Assembly: GCF_024746815.1 (NCBI RefSeq)
Contig: NZ_CP080525.1
Coordinates: forward strand, 1,674,001-1,738,000
Reading direction: 5' to 3'
DNA length: 64,000 nucleotides
Origin: Mesorhizobium sp. AR07
Lineage (GTDB): Bacteria; Pseudomonadota; Alphaproteobacteria; Rhizobiales; Rhizobiaceae
Below the pieces are notes generated by a model. It ran no database searches. It was not told the DNA's origin and saw only the letters and a program-made list of their open reading frames with translations. Each line of letters starts with the position of its first letter. The first letter of the stretch is position 1. This document shows, piece by piece, positions 1 to 9,161 of this stretch. Both the position numbers and the translations under genes were made by a program.

Positions 1-191
1 ACGACCAGATGACGGATGCCGGGTGCAATGTCGTCGCGCGGCGCGCCTGAGAAGGGATGCAATGTCAGCAAATCCCACCGTCGTTCCAACGCATCCACGA
101 GACGGACTGCTGCCCGGGGATCGTGGCCGGCAATGTAGTCACCGATATCTTCAAGGTCGACCTCTGCCTGAGGAAGCAGGCGGTATTTCAC
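1..191 (-). CDS. parE: ParE-family toxin of a type II toxin-antitoxin system (3' end cut by window edge)
   Basis: Partial gene running off the left edge. It begins with GTG at 191 and overlaps the antitoxin stop codon as GTGA (188-191), so the two are translationally coupled. The visible product starts MKYRLLPQAEVDLEDIGDYI and continues with a helix rich in Arg/Leu and a segment ending GIRHLVV. That is the usual N-terminal half of the RelE/ParE fold: beta strand, two-helix hairpin, beta strands. ParE proteins typically inhibit DNA gyrase; this particular target is inferred from the family. About 30 C-terminal residues are missing. Family call is firm; activity cannot be judged. Confidence 0.82.
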   Translation of the reverse strand, partial: MKYRLLPQAEVDLEDIGDYIAGHDPRAAVRLVDALERRWDLLTLHPFSGAPRDDIAPGIRHLV

Positions 192-472
192 TCCTGGAGG
201 TCCTTGGCCTCCGCCAGTTTCAGATATTTGGCGCGCAATCGTTCCATGAGTGGCGGCCCCTCCAATGCCGGCCCGCTGTCGATCCCTTCCTGCACCAGCT
301 TGCGCAGTTCCTCGACCGTGTAGCCATACAGATCGCGTCGGTCCTTCCATTGCCTGAGCGCGTCGCGGATCACTTCGCTCGCCGAGGCATATTCGCCGGC
401 GGCGACCACGTCGTCCACCGCCTGCGCCAGTTCCGGCGACAGCGTTATGCTGCGTTTGTCGACCTGTCCCAT
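188..472 (-). CDS. parD: ParD-family antitoxin (ribbon-helix-helix)
   Basis: 94 residues. The N-terminal part (SITLSPELAQAVDDVVAAG, then YASASEVIRDALR) is a standard ParD/CopG ribbon-helix-helix DNA-binding domain. The C-terminal half is charged and would wrap the toxin. The start chosen is ATG at 472; an open frame continues upstream to 715 but runs into rnpB and has no homology. The gene lies just ahead of parE with a 4-nt overlap, antitoxin first, the usual order. A near-perfect palindrome 31 nt upstream of the start is a probable autoregulatory operator. Confidence 0.88.
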   Translation of the reverse strand: MGQVDKRSITLSPELAQAVDDVVAAGEYASASEVIRDALRQWKDRRDLYGYTVEELRKLVQEGIDSGPALEGPPLMERLRAKYLKLAEAKDLQE

Positions 473-502
473 CGCGGGGCTCCTGATGCCATTTCTGGCG
501 AT

Positions 503-521
503 GGTACGATTTAATCGCACC
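503..521 (-). promoter_or_regulatory. Probable ParD operator (19-bp imperfect palindrome)
   Basis: GGTACGATTTAATCGCACC pairs with itself at every position except one A/C mismatch and the central base. It lies 31 nt upstream of the parD start, where autorepressing ribbon-helix-helix antitoxins normally bind. Assignment is by position and symmetry only. Confidence 0.5.
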
Positions 522-647
522 AATTTCAAGCAACCGGCGGGCTCCCGCTGCTGGGATAAACAGCTGAAGAGCTTGAATCGGCAGGCGCGCCCGAGGGCGC
601 AACCTGCTGATCTCAAAAGACTTCTCTTCGATATCGTAGAGAGAATT

Positions 648-1056
648 GCCAGCTGGCCTGTAAGCCGGGTTCTGTATGGCCCTCGCCCCTTGCGGGGCGA
701 TAGCGTGGCGGCCATTCATCTTGGGCGCATGTTGCCATGCGCCTCACGCAACCTACCCGGACGGTGAGCCGGAAACAGCCCTCGAGGGTTTCCCCTCGCA
801 CCGCCCCTATTCGGTCTTGCTCCCGGTGGGGTTTACCGTGCCGCTCCTGTTGCCAGTCGCGCGGTGGGCTCTTACCCCACCCTTTCACCCTTGCCCCGAA
901 TCCGGCAAGCCGGGTCGTGGCGGTTTGCTTTCTGTGGCACTTTCCCTGGGGTCGCCCCCGCCGGCCATTAACCGGCACCGTGTCTCCATGGAGCCCGGAC
1001 TTTCCTCACCCGCGGCCTTTCGGCTGTTGCGGGTGCGGCCGCCCAGCCAGCTGGCA
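648..1056 (-). ncRNA. rnpB: RNase P RNA (M1 RNA), alphaproteobacterial type A
   Basis: Catalytic RNA of ribonuclease P, which matures tRNA 5' ends. Read on the minus strand, the segment begins GCCAGCTGGC and soon shows the universal block GAGGAAAGTCCGGGCTCC (P4/CR-I region). It carries the conserved ACAGAA segment and ends with a block containing CCCGGCTTACA. The last bases, GCCAGCTGGC, pair with the 5' end to close helix P1. Length of about 409 nt matches alphaproteobacterial forms. Exact ends are uncertain by about 5-10 nt. Open frames on either strand over this interval are artefacts. Confidence 0.95.
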
Positions 1057-1093
1057 AGGCGTATAAAGGGGTTCACGCTCGAAAACGCAAACG

Positions 1094-1118
1094 AAAAAGC
1101 CGGCTATTGCGGCCGGTT
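1094..1118 (-). terminator. Rho-independent terminator after the lytic transglycosylase gene
   Basis: On the minus strand, a CCGGC stem, a CGCAATA loop and a GCCGG stem are followed by CTTTTTCG. It sits just after the stop of the gene at 1135-1824 and upstream of the rnpB 5' end, so it separates the two transcripts. Confidence 0.65.
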
Positions 1119-1134
1119 CCTCGCAGGCAGTCGG

Positions 1135-1824
1135 CTAAAGCGCCGCCATCTGCACCTTGACCTTGCTGCAATAGGCGGCCGACACCGGGTTCATCCGCGT
1201 TGCGGCGTGGCCGGCATTGTATTTCAGGATCGTGCCGCATGTGGTGCCGCCGCCGAGATCCTGCGCCATGGCGAGGTACTTCATGCCGTATTTGATGTTG
1301 GTGTCGGGGTCGAAGAGCCCCTTCGCCGAACCGTTGTAGCCCATCATCCGCGCCGTCGCCGGCTTGATCTGCATCAGGCCGACCTCGCCGGCGCTGCCGA
1401 CCATGTTCGGCCGGTAGTTGCTCTCGATCCTGATGACGGCGTGTGCGAGCGAAACCGGTACGCCATAGCTTGCGGCATAGCGCGCGACGATCGCCGAATA
1501 CTGACCGCCGCTGGCCACCGCGGCCGTCGACGCCGCCGCGTTCCTGAGGCCGATCGACGCCGTTGTCGTCATGTCCACGGTCTTGCGGCCGCGCTTGGTC
1601 TGCCTTTTGGCGGATTTCTTCGGCTTGGTCCAACTTGCCTTTTCCATTTTCGCGGAAGCCCGCTTCGTCGCCTTGGCGTCGTGGCCTGCCTTGCCGCTTT
1701 TTGCGGACACTGTAACGAGCCCTTGATCCACCCGCGGGCTGAGTGACGCGGCATTCGCCGTGCTCAAGGCAAAAGTCATTACGCCGGCAGCAAGAGCTGC
1801 CGTTAAAACGGTCAATTTCTGCAT
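1135..1824 (-). CDS. Secreted lytic transglycosylase (SLT domain)
   Basis: 229 residues. ATG at 1824 gives a clear signal peptide (MQKLTVLTAALAAGVMTFA, cleavage near ANA-AS at residue 25); the longer frame to 1869 would bury it. A Lys/Arg-rich low-complexity linker (about residues 40-85) precedes a Slt70-type lysozyme-like domain (about 108-228). Residue E134 in RIESNYRPN is the expected catalytic Glu, followed by GEVGLMQIKPATA and the C-terminal YNAGHAA motif. It should cleave peptidoglycan glycan strands in the periplasm to 1,6-anhydro-muropeptides. The basic linker may bind the wall. It ends with its own terminator. Confidence 0.88.
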   Translation of the reverse strand: MQKLTVLTAALAAGVMTFALSTANAASLSPRVDQGLVTVSAKSGKAGHDAKATKRASAKMEKASWTKPKKSAKRQTKRGRKTVDMTTTASIGLRNAAASTAAVASGGQYSAIVARYAASYGVPVSLAHAVIRIESNYRPNMVGSAGEVGLMQIKPATARMMGYNGSAKGLFDPDTNIKYGMKYLAMAQDLGGGTTCGTILKYNAGHAATRMNPVSAAYCSKVKVQMAAL

Positions 1825-2035
1825 GTGATCCTGTTCTGTCTGAACCGCGTGAAGATGTTCACGCAGCAACGCTTAATCAATATCGGAACATCCGGGGGGC
1901 TGGGGGTCCGACAACTTGCACGCCAGCCGTTTGACGTTCGAATTGGTGCCAAACAAGGCCAGGCAAGTCACTTTGAGTGACAGCTTGTAATTTAAGGATT
2001 TGGAAAGGACTGCTTGGGCGAGGTCTTCCGCAGGG

Positions 2036-2791
2036 TCAGGACCTTGCGGAACCAAGCAGCCTTTGCAGCGTCCGCAGTGTCGAACCGTCGGCAATGCCAT
2101 TGACCAGGCGCGGCCGGAAATGCCGCTGAAATGCCTCGACGACAATCTCCGTCAGCCGGTCGAAAGTGCCCGAAATTTCAATACCATAGCCGTAGAGCGC
2201 CAGCATCGACTGCAACGCCTCGACATCGGCGCCGGTGTCACCGGCCTTGAGCACGGGGCCTCGCCTGACCGGTGCGGCTGCCACGAGATGGCCGACACCG
2301 GCCTCGAACAGCGTCCTCCACGGAAACTTCTCGCCTGGGTCGATCTTGCGTCCCGGCGCCACATCGGAATGCGCCAGCACCCGCTCTGAGACAATGGAAT
2401 GGCGCTCGGCGATGCCCGTGCACAGGCCGATCACCGCATCGATCTGCCGCCTGGGGAAACCGGGATAGCCCAAAGAATGGCCCGGATTGACGATTTCGAT
2501 GCCGACCGAACAGGAATTGATGTCGGCGCGTCCGAACCACGAACTCTTGCCGGCGTGCCAGGCGCGGTCGCTTTCCCTGACCATCTGCACGATGTGGCCG
2601 TTCTCATGCACGAGATAGTGCGACGAAACCTCGCTGGCCGGGTCGCACAGCCACGCCTCGGCCCCGGCGCCTGTCGCCATACCGGTGTAGTGCAGCACGA
2701 TCATGTCGGGTCTGAGCGTGTCGCGACGCGGACCGAAATTCGGCGATACCCTGACCTCGGCACTGGGCTCGTCGGGCAGGAAGCCGCTCAT
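2036..2791 (-). CDS. N-acetylmuramoyl-L-alanine amidase (AmpD/AmiD type) with C-terminal peptidoglycan-binding domain
   Basis: 251 residues. Amidase_2 domain (about 15-160) with zinc ligands visible as H34 (LHYTGM) and H141 (LAHSDVAP), D151 (KIDPGEKFPW) and catalytic-type E99 (VGIEIV). A PG_binding_1 domain follows (about 175-245, GDTGADVEALQSML). It would cut the lactyl-L-Ala bond of muropeptides. No signal peptide is evident, so it may act on recycled fragments in the cytoplasm like AmpD, although the wall-binding domain is more like AmiD. Its ATG overlaps the stop of the upstream TerB/J-domain gene (2788-2791), so they form an operon. Confidence 0.87.
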   Translation of the reverse strand: MSGFLPDEPSAEVRVSPNFGPRRDTLRPDMIVLHYTGMATGAGAEAWLCDPASEVSSHYLVHENGHIVQMVRESDRAWHAGKSSWFGRADINSCSVGIEIVNPGHSLGYPGFPRRQIDAVIGLCTGIAERHSIVSERVLAHSDVAPGRKIDPGEKFPWRTLFEAGVGHLVAAAPVRRGPVLKAGDTGADVEALQSMLALYGYGIEISGTFDRLTEIVVEAFQRHFRPRLVNGIADGSTLRTLQRLLGSARS

Positions 2792-3507
2792 GCGTGCCGC
2801 AGGCCCCGCTCGATCATCTCATAGGCGGCATTGATCGCCGCCACCCTCGTCGTTGCGATCTTGATGAATTCCTGCGGCAGGCCGCGCGCGATCAGCCGGT
2901 CCGGATGATTGTCGGACACCAGCTTGCGATAGCGTTTCCTGACCTCTTCGAACGGCTTGCCGCGTTCGATGCCGAGCACGACATAGGGATCGCCGGCGCC
3001 GAGATTGACGTGTCGCGCCAGGATGCTTTCGTAGTGCGCCTCGTCGATGCGGAAAATCTCGGCGATGCGATGCAGGAACAGGCCTTCGCGCTCATGCACC
3101 AGCCCGTCAGCCTTGGCGATGTGGAACAGACCGTCGAGTATGTCTTCCAGCATCACGCAGTTGGAATGCCCTGACCCGCACATCTGCGCCATCCGCTCGG
3201 CATAGATCTCGAATCCTGCCACGTCGCGCTGAGCAAGATCGAAAAGCCGCGCCACGTTGCGCGTCTCTTTCGCCGGCACCTCGAATATTTCCTGGAAGGC
3301 GCGCACCTCATCCTGGGTCACGATGCCATCGGCCTTGGCCATCTTGGCCGACAGCGCGATCATCGCCACCGAGAAGGCGACCCGCCGGCGCAAATCCGCG
3401 TCGCCGGAGAAAACCGTGCGCACGGCTTCGACGACGTCGGCGACGCCCGACGAGGCTGACGACGACACGCGCATGATGAAGTCGCCGAGGCGGTCCCAAA
3501 TCGACAT
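2788..3507 (-). CDS. DjlA-like protein: TerB domain plus C-terminal J domain
   Basis: 239 residues. An N-terminal helical TerB-like domain (about 40-160, with repeated acidic KADGIVTQDE and KADGLVHERE motifs) is followed by a DnaJ domain (about 172-237). The HPD signature is at 201-203 (SDNHPDRL), which stimulates DnaK ATPase. Unlike E. coli DjlA there is no N-terminal transmembrane segment, so a soluble co-chaperone is expected. It is the first gene of a two-gene operon with the amidase (4-nt overlap), a common alphaproteobacterial pairing. Its client is unknown. Confidence 0.82.
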   Translation of the reverse strand: MSIWDRLGDFIMRVSSSASSGVADVVEAVRTVFSGDADLRRRVAFSVAMIALSAKMAKADGIVTQDEVRAFQEIFEVPAKETRNVARLFDLAQRDVAGFEIYAERMAQMCGSGHSNCVMLEDILDGLFHIAKADGLVHEREGLFLHRIAEIFRIDEAHYESILARHVNLGAGDPYVVLGIERGKPFEEVRKRYRKLVSDNHPDRLIARGLPQEFIKIATTRVAAINAAYEMIERGLRHA

Positions 3508-3620
3508 GACCGCTTCTTAGTGCGAGCGCCCGCCGCTATCAAGCCGGGACAGTGCCGCAGGCTCGGCGCATCCGGTCGGCCTGACGCCGAACGGGATGTG
3601 GCCGCGGTGCGCGGACAGTG

Positions 3621-3653
3621 TGAGGAAGGCCAGCGCGGTGCCAGCCTTCCTCA
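3621..3653. terminator. Hairpin between convergent or flanking units, possible terminator
   Basis: TGAGGAAGGC (3621-3630) is perfectly repeated in inverse as GCCTTCCTCA (3644-3653). It lies 28 nt past the stop of the lipoprotein gene read on the minus strand. There is no T-run, so termination is only a guess. Confidence 0.35.
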
Positions 3654-3680
3654 TTCATCACACGAAGTACTGCTTACTCA

Positions 3681-3881
3681 CTACTGCGCGGGTGCAGGAG
3701 CCGGTGTTGCCGGAGCCGGTTCGGTGGGCTTTGGTGCAGCAGGTGTTGCCGGCTTCATCGGCTGCTCGGCGGCCGGCGGATTGGTGCTTTGGGTGGTGGT
3801 GTTGTCCGTGCCGCTGTTGCTGCAGGCAGCAACGCCGAGCAGGGCCAAGGCGGAAACGGACGCAAGAATGAGCTTTTTCAT
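3681..3881 (-). CDS. Small proline/alanine-rich lipoprotein
   Basis: 66 residues. Lipoprotein signal peptide MKKLILASVSALALLGVAAC with the lipobox LGVAAC placing the acylated Cys at residue 20. The mature part is Thr/Asn-rich, then a Pro/Ala-rich tail (PATPAAPKPTEPAPATPAPAPA), typical of a periplasmic tether or wall-spanning stalk. A good ribosome-binding site (GGAGAG) precedes the ATG. No catalytic domain. Function unknown; such short proteins are common in Rhizobiales. Confidence 0.72.
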   Translation of the reverse strand: MKKLILASVSALALLGVAACSNSGTDNTTTQSTNPPAAEQPMKPATPAAPKPTEPAPATPAPAPAQ

Positions 3882-4072
3882 AATTTCTCTCCTTCAATAC
3901 GCGTTCACGTTGCGGTGAACGGTCGAAGAGGAAATGCATCAGATGGCTATGAGTTTCGTAACATTGCGTTTCCGCATGTAACATCGCCTGGTCCGTTTGC
4001 GATTGCCGGCCGGACGGCGGCGAACTAACAGGACGTGTTGCACAGATGAACTGAAAGATGCCGGGAGCCGCC

Positions 4073-7000
4073 ATGACCGCGAAGTGGGATTTCTGGATCG
4101 ATCGCGGCGGCACGTTCACCGATGTCATCGGCCGCGACCCGCAAGGCGGGCTGCATCCGCGTAAGCTCCTCTCCGAAAATCCCGAAGCCTATGCCGACGC
4201 CGCCATTCAAGGCATTCGCGACCTTCTCGGCCTGCCCTCCGGCGGCGCGATCCCGTCCGGCCTGATCGGCGACATCAAGATGGGCACCACGGTCGCCACC
4301 AATGCGCTGCTGGAGCGCAAGGGCGACCGGGTCCTGCTGCTCATCACCAAGGGCTTTCGCGATGCGCTGAAGATCGCCTATCAGGCGCGCCCGGACATCT
4401 TCGCCAAAGAAATCATCCTTCCCGAACAGCTCTACGAGCGTGTCATCGAGATCGACGAGCGCGTGCGCGCCGATGGCTGCGTCGAACGATTGCTCGACAT
4501 CGCCGCTTGCCGGCCGGCGATCGAACAGGCCAGGGCCGATGGCATCGACGCCGTCGCCATCGTCTTCATGCACGCCTGGAAATATCCCGATCACGAGAAG
4601 GCGGTGGCAAGAGTCTGCCGGAAGCTCGGTTTTGGCCAGGTCTCGGTCAGCCATGAGGTGTCGCCGCTGATCAAGCTGGTCGGCCGCGGCGACACCACCG
4701 TGGTCGACGCCTATCTGTCGCCGATCCTGTCGAGATATGTGCGCAAGGTGGCGGGGGAACTGGGGATTATTGGAAACAGCGGCGGCGCTGCCCCTCATCC
4801 GCCTGCCGGCACCTTCTCCCCGTATAATGACGGGGAGAAGGGAGAGGCTCCAACGCTGGCGCCCCCCTCTCCCCGTCCTTCACGGGGAGAGGGTAAGGGA
4901 GAGGGGCAGCACCAACCCCACCTCATGTTCATGATGTCTTCCGGCGGCCTCACCGCCGCTGACATGTTCCAGGGCAAGGACGCGCTGCTGTCAGGGCCGG
5001 CCGGCGGCGTTGTCGGCATGGTCGAGACGGCGAAGCTCGCCGGCTTCGGAAAAGTCATCGGCTTCGACATGGGCGGTACCTCCACCGATGTCGCCCACTA
5101 TGACGGCGAGTATGAGCGCGCCTTCGACACCGAGGTCGCCGGCGTGCGCATCCGCGCGCCGATGATGCGCATCCACACCGTCGCCGCCGGCGGCGGCTCG
5201 ATCCTGCACTACGAGGCCGGCCGCTTCCGTGCCGGACCGGACTCCGCCGGCGCCAATCCCGGTCCGGCAGCCTACCGCCGCGGCGGCCCGCTCGCCGTCA
5301 CCGACGCCAATGTCATGCTGGGCAAGCTGCAACCCGATTTCTTCCCGGCCATTTTCGGACCCGGCCAGGACCAGCCGCTCGATGTAGAGACCGTGCGCGC
5401 AAAATTCACCGCATTGTCCGCCGAAATCGGCGATGGCCGCACGCCGGAGGCTGTCGCCGAAGGGTTCGTCACCATCGCCGTCGAAAACATGGCTAACGCC
5501 ATCAAGAAGATTTCCGTCCAGCGCGGCTACGACGTCACCGAATATCTGCTCAATTGCTTCGGCGGCGCCGGCGGCCAGCATGCTTGCCTGGTTGCCGACG
5601 CGCTCGGCATGGAGGCGGTGCTGATCCATCCCTTTTCCGGCCTGCTGTCGGCCTATGGCATTGGCCTGTCCTCGGTCTTTGCCTCGCGCCAGCAGGCGCT
5701 GCTCAAGCCTCTTGCCGAAGAGTCCAGAACCGAGATCGGCAACCTCATCGCCATCTTGAGAAAAGCCGTCATCGCCGAGCTCGCGGCGCAAGGCATCGCC
5801 GAGGATGCGGTTGCCGCCAAGCCGGTGCTGCACATTCGCTATGACGGCACCGACACGACCCTGCCGGTGAATTTCGAGGAGGACTCGATTTTCCAGGCCA
5901 AGCGCGACTTCGAAATCGCCCACAAGGCGCAGTTCGGTTTCGTTTATGACGACAAGCCGATGATCGTCGAGACCGTTGGCGTCGAAGGCACCGAAATCAG
6001 CGAGAGCAGGCCAGAGGCCTGCGCACCTGCCGGACCTGCACGGGTCGAGGCCATATCTTCAGAAAGCCGGCGCATCTATTCCGAGGGCCGGTGGCACGAG
6101 GCCGGCGTCTACCGCCGCGAAACCCTGCGTCCGTCCAATCTGGTCACCGGCCCTGCCCTGATCATCGAGCCGAACCAGACCATCGTCGTCGAGCCAGGCT
6201 GGCGGGCCGAAATCACCAATCTGAACCATGTGGTTGTACGCCGTGTGGAAAAGAAAGCGCGCACCGCGGCGCTCGGCACCGAGGCCGATCCGGTGATGCT
6301 GGAAGTCTTCAACAATTTGTTCATGTCGATCGCCGAGCAGATGGGCGTGACGCTGCAGAACACCGCCTATTCCGTCAACATCAAGGAAAGGCTGGATTTC
6401 TCCTGCGCCGTGTTCGACCGCAACGGTGCGCTTGTCGCCAATGCGCCGCACATGCCGGTGCATCTGGGCTCCATGGATCGTTCGGTCGAAACCATCATCC
6501 GATTGAATTCCGGCGACATCCACCCCGGCGACGTCTTTGCCCTCAACGCGCCTTACAATGGCGGCACGCATCTGCCCGATATCACCGTGGTGACGCCGGT
6601 TTTCGACGACACCAAGCAGAAAATCCTCTTCTGGGCCGCCTCGCGCGGTCACCATGCCGATATCGGCGGCACCGCCCCTGGCTCGATGACGCCGCTTGCC
6701 ACCACGGTCGACGAGGAAGGCGTGCTGTTCGACAATTTCCGCATCGTCGACCGCGGCCGCTTCCGCGAGAAGGAGCTGGAAACGCTGCTCACCGACCACC
6801 TTTGGCCGGCGCGCAATCCGCACCAGAACATTGCCGACCTCAAGGCGCAGATCGCCGCCAACGAGAAGGGTGTCGCCGAACTGCGCAAGATGGTCGCGCA
6901 TTTCGGCCTCGATGTCGTCGAGGCCTATATGGGCCATGTCCAGGACAATGCCGCCGAAAGCGTGCGCCGCGTGCTGGAGCGGTTGCCGGACGCCTCCGAA

Positions 7001-7831
7001 TATGAATATCCGACCGACACCGGCCAGCTCATCAAGGTGAAGATCACGGTCGATCGGCAAAAGCGCGAGGCGACGGTCGACTTCACCGGAACGTCGAAGG
7101 TCGAGAAGAACAATTTCAATGCGCCGGAGCCGGTCGCCCGCGCGGCCGTCCTCTACGCCTTCCGTGTCATGGTCGAGGACATGATCCCGATGAATGCCGG
7201 CTGTCTCAGGCCGATCAACATCATCATTCCCGACGGATCGATGCTGAAACCCGCCTACCCGGCTGCCGTCGTCGCCGGCAATGTCGAGACCTCGCAGCAC
7301 GTCACCAATGCCCTGTTCGGCGCCATGGGCGCCATGGCCAACGCGCAAGGCACGATGAACAACCTGACCTTCGGCAACAAGACGTACCAGTATTACGAGA
7401 CGATCTGCTCCGGCTCGCCCGCCGGCCAAATGAACTCCGGCCGCGGCTTTGCCGGAACCTCCGGCGTCCACACCCACATGACCAATTCGCGCCTGACCGA
7501 CCCGGAAGTCCTGGAATTGCGCTTTCCCGTGCTGCTCGAGGATTTCCACATTCGGGAGGGTTCCGGCGGCAAGGGCAGATGGAGCGCCGGCGACGGCACC
7601 AAGCGCACCATCCGCTTCCTCGAGAAGATGGAATGCGCGATCCTGTCCTCGCATCGCAACCGCCCGCCACAGGGACTAGACGGTGGTGGCGACGGCGAGG
7701 TCGGCTCGACCAGGGTCCGCCGCAAGGACGGCACGATCGACATGCTGAAGGCCTGCGACCAGACCGTGCTAGAAGCGGGCGACGCTGTCATCCTGACGAC
7801 GCCGACGCCGGGCGGATTTGGCAAGGCCTGA
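4073..7831 (+). CDS. 5-oxoprolinase / hydantoinase, fused HyuA-HyuB type
   Basis: 1252 residues from ATG 4073, preferred over ATG 4058 because GGGAG sits at the right distance. The N-terminal HyuA half (about 1-720) has the actin-like ATPase signatures [29 protein letters not shown] and [12 protein letters not shown]. The HyuB half (about 755-1250) begins [27 protein letters not shown] and includes [21 protein letters not shown]. The family hydrolyses 5-oxoproline or hydantoins, or carboxylates ketones, using ATP; the substrate is not decidable here. Residues about 247-280 are an extra segment translated from a palindromic repeat, in a loop just before [10 protein letters not shown]. Single gene, no obvious operon partner. 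Confidence 0.88.
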   Translation: MTAKWDFWIDRGGTFTDVIGRDPQGGLHPRKLLSENPEAYADAAIQGIRDLLGLPSGGAIPSGLIGDIKMGTTVATNALLERKGDRVLLLITKGFRDALKIAYQARPDIFAKEIILPEQLYERVIEIDERVRADGCVERLLDIAACRPAIEQARADGIDAVAIVFMHAWKYPDHEKAVARVCRKLGFGQVSVSHEVSPLIKLVGRGDTTVVDAYLSPILSRYVRKVAGELGIIGNSGGAAPHPPAGTFSPYNDGEKGEAPTLAPPSPRPSRGEGKGEGQHQPHLMFMMSSGGLTAADMFQGKDALLSGPAGGVVGMVETAKLAGFGKVIGFDMGGTSTDVAHYDGEYERAFDTEVAGVRIRAPMMRIHTVAAGGGSILHYEAGRFRAGPDSAGANPGPAAYRRGGPLAVTDANVMLGKLQPDFFPAIFGPGQDQPLDVETVRAKFTALSAEIGDGRTPEAVAEGFVTIAVENMANAIKKISVQRGYDVTEYLLNCFGGAGGQHACLVADALGMEAVLIHPFSGLLSAYGIGLSSVFASRQQALLKPLAEESRTEIGNLIAILRKAVIAELAAQGIAEDAVAAKPVLHIRYDGTDTTLPVNFEEDSIFQAKRDFEIAHKAQFGFVYDDKPMIVETVGVEGTEISESRPEACAPAGPARVEAISSESRRIYSEGRWHEAGVYRRETLRPSNLVTGPALIIEPNQTIVVEPGWRAEITNLNHVVVRRVEKKARTAALGTEADPVMLEVFNNLFMSIAEQMGVTLQNTAYSVNIKERLDFSCAVFDRNGALVANAPHMPVHLGSMDRSVETIIRLNSGDIHPGDVFALNAPYNGGTHLPDITVVTPVFDDTKQKILFWAASRGHHADIGGTAPGSMTPLATTVDEEGVLFDNFRIVDRGRFREKELETLLTDHLWPARNPHQNIADLKAQIAANEKGVAELRKMVAHFGLDVVEAYMGHVQDNAAESVRRVLERLPDASEYEYPTDTGQLIKVKITVDRQKREATVDFTGTSKVEKNNFNAPEPVARAAVLYAFRVMVEDMIPMNAGCLRPINIIIPDGSMLKPAYPAAVVAGNVETSQHVTNALFGAMGAMANAQGTMNNLTFGNKTYQYYETICSGSPAGQMNSGRGFAGTSGVHTHMTNSRLTDPEVLELRFPVLLEDFHIREGSGGKGRWSAGDGTKRTIRFLEKMECAILSSHRNRPPQGLDGGGDGEVGSTRVRRKDGTIDMLKACDQTVLEAGDAVILTTPTPGGFGKA
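4811..4911. repeat. Palindromic repeat pair inserted in frame within the oxoprolinase gene
   Basis: Two hairpins: CTTCTCCCCGT paired with ACGGGGAGAAG (4813-4840), and CCCTCTCCCCGT paired with ACGGGGAGAGGG (4865-4893). Each is followed by AAGGGAGAGG or TAAGGGAGAGG. The same CTCTCCCC/GGGGAGAG core occurs in the intergenic repeats near 9.9, 44.1, 44.5, 48.6 and 63 kb. Here it is read through without a stop. Confidence 0.8.
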
Positions 7832-7846
7832 ACTCACGTCAACAGG

Positions 7847-7864
7847 CTGTCACCGGCCTGTCAT
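7847..7864 (+). promoter_or_regulatory. PHO box upstream of btaAB
   Basis: CTGTCAC, 4-nt spacer CGGC, CTGTCAT: two 7-bp direct repeats at 11-bp pitch, matching the rhizobial PhoB binding consensus at 13 of 14 positions. It lies 49 nt upstream of the chosen btaA start. PhoB control of betaine-lipid genes under phosphate starvation is known in Sinorhizobium. Confidence 0.8.
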
Positions 7865-7913
7865 GACCCTGCGCTACCCGCTTGCGGCAAAGCAAATGGG
7901 GAATCACCTTGCC

Positions 7914-9161
7914 ATGACGGACGTTTCCGCAGATCTGGTTTTTCGCCGCGGTAAGGAAGTTGGAAAAGCCGTCTACCAGAACCGCCCGCTGTCGAAGGCA
8001 GGCATTTCTGAACGGCTGTTCGCCTTCCTGTTTTCCGGCCTCGTCTATCCGCAGATCTGGGAAGATCCCGATGTCGACATGGAGGCGATGCAGCTTGGCC
8101 AGGACCATCGCGTCGTCACCATCGCCTCGGGCGGCTGCAACATCCTGGCCTATCTCACCCGCTCGCCGGCACGGGTCGACGCGGTCGACCTCAACGCCGC
8201 CCACATCGCGCTCAACCGCATGAAGCTGGAGGCCGTGCGCCACCTGCCTTCGCAAGGTGACCTGTTCCGCTTCTTCGGCGCCGCCGACACCAGCCACAAT
8301 TCGGAAGCCTACGACCGTTTCATCGCGCCGCACCTCGACCCGGTCAGCCGTCATTACTGGGAGCGCCGCAACTGGCGCGGCCGCCGGCGCATCGCTGTCT
8401 TCGACCGCAATTTCTACCAGACCGGACTGCTTGGCCTGTTCATCGCCATGGGCCATCGCACGGCAAAGTTCTTCGGCGTCGATCCTGCCGGCATCATGCA
8501 GGCCCGCAACATCGGCGAGCAGCGCCGCTTCTTTTACGAGGAGCTGGCGCCGGTCTTCGACAAGCCACTGCTGAAATGGGCGACATCGCGCAAGGCCTCG
8601 CTGTTCGGCCTCGGCATTCCGCCGGCGCAGTATGATTCGCTGATCACTTCAGGTGACGGCACCATGGCCAGTGTCTTGAAAGCCCGGCTGGAAAAGCTCG
8701 CTTGCGATTTTCCGCTGGAGAACAACTACTTCGCCTGGCAGGCTTTTGCCCGCCGCTACCCGAACCCCGGCGAGGCCGCCCTCCCCGCCTATCTCGAAAA
8801 AAAGAACTACGAGACCATCCGCGGCAATGTCGACCGCGTCGCCATCCACCATGCCAATCTGATCGAGTTTCTTGCCGGCAAGGACGCCGGCGCGGTCGAC
8901 CGTTTCATCCTGCTCGATGCGCAGGACTGGATGACCGATGACCAGCTCAATGCGCTGTGGGCGGAAATCACCCGCACCGCCTCAGTCGGCGCCCGCGTCA
9001 TTTTCCGCACCGCCGCAGAGCCCAGCCTGTTGCCCGGCCGGGTCTCCAGCTCGCTGCTCGACCAGTGGAATTATCAGGACGAGGCGTCACGCGAATTCTC
9101 GGCCCGCGACCGTTCGGCCATCTATGGCGGCTTCCACCTCTACGTGAAGCGTGCCGCATGA
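7914..9161 (+). CDS. btaA: BtaA: S-adenosylmethionine:diacylglycerol 3-amino-3-carboxypropyl transferase (DUF3419)
   Basis: 415 residues from ATG 7914, which has GGGGAA upstream; the in-frame ATG at 7863 lies inside the PHO box and is unlikely to be used. The protein is a DUF3419 member with IYPQIWEDPDVDMEAMQL near the N terminus and a glycine-rich VTIASGGCNILAYL segment that resembles a SAM-binding loop. It transfers the 3-amino-3-carboxypropyl group of SAM to diacylglycerol, giving diacylglycerylhomoserine, the first step to the phosphorus-free betaine lipid DGTS. The stop overlaps btaB as ATGA. Expected to be induced when phosphate is scarce so that DGTS replaces phospholipids. Confidence 0.9.
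   Translation: MTDVSADLVFRRGKEVGKAVYQNRPLSKAGISERLFAFLFSGLVYPQIWEDPDVDMEAMQLGQDHRVVTIASGGCNILAYLTRSPARVDAVDLNAAHIALNRMKLEAVRHLPSQGDLFRFFGAADTSHNSEAYDRFIAPHLDPVSRHYWERRNWRGRRRIAVFDRNFYQTGLLGLFIAMGHRTAKFFGVDPAGIMQARNIGEQRRFFYEELAPVFDKPLLKWATSRKASLFGLGIPPAQYDSLITSGDGTMASVLKARLEKLACDFPLENNYFAWQAFARRYPNPGEAALPAYLEKKNYETIRGNVDRVAIHHANLIEFLAGKDAGAVDRFILLDAQDWMTDDQLNALWAEITRTASVGARVIFRTAAEPSLLPGRVSSSLLDQWNYQDEASREFSARDRSAIYGGFHLYVKRAA

Noticed and set aside
613..978. Open frames on both strands over 613-1080
   Set aside because: This is rnpB; conserved RNA blocks and pairing of the ends explain the sequence.
6059..7654. A 531-codon open frame on the minus strand opposite the oxoprolinase gene
   Set aside because: Composition mirrors the real gene on the other strand; no motifs and no ribosome-binding site. 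Long antisense frames are normal in GC-rich DNA.
7818..7913. An earlier btaA start (7818 or 7863)
   Set aside because: 7863 lies inside the PHO box and 7818 within the oxoprolinase end; only 7914 has a placed ribosome-binding site.
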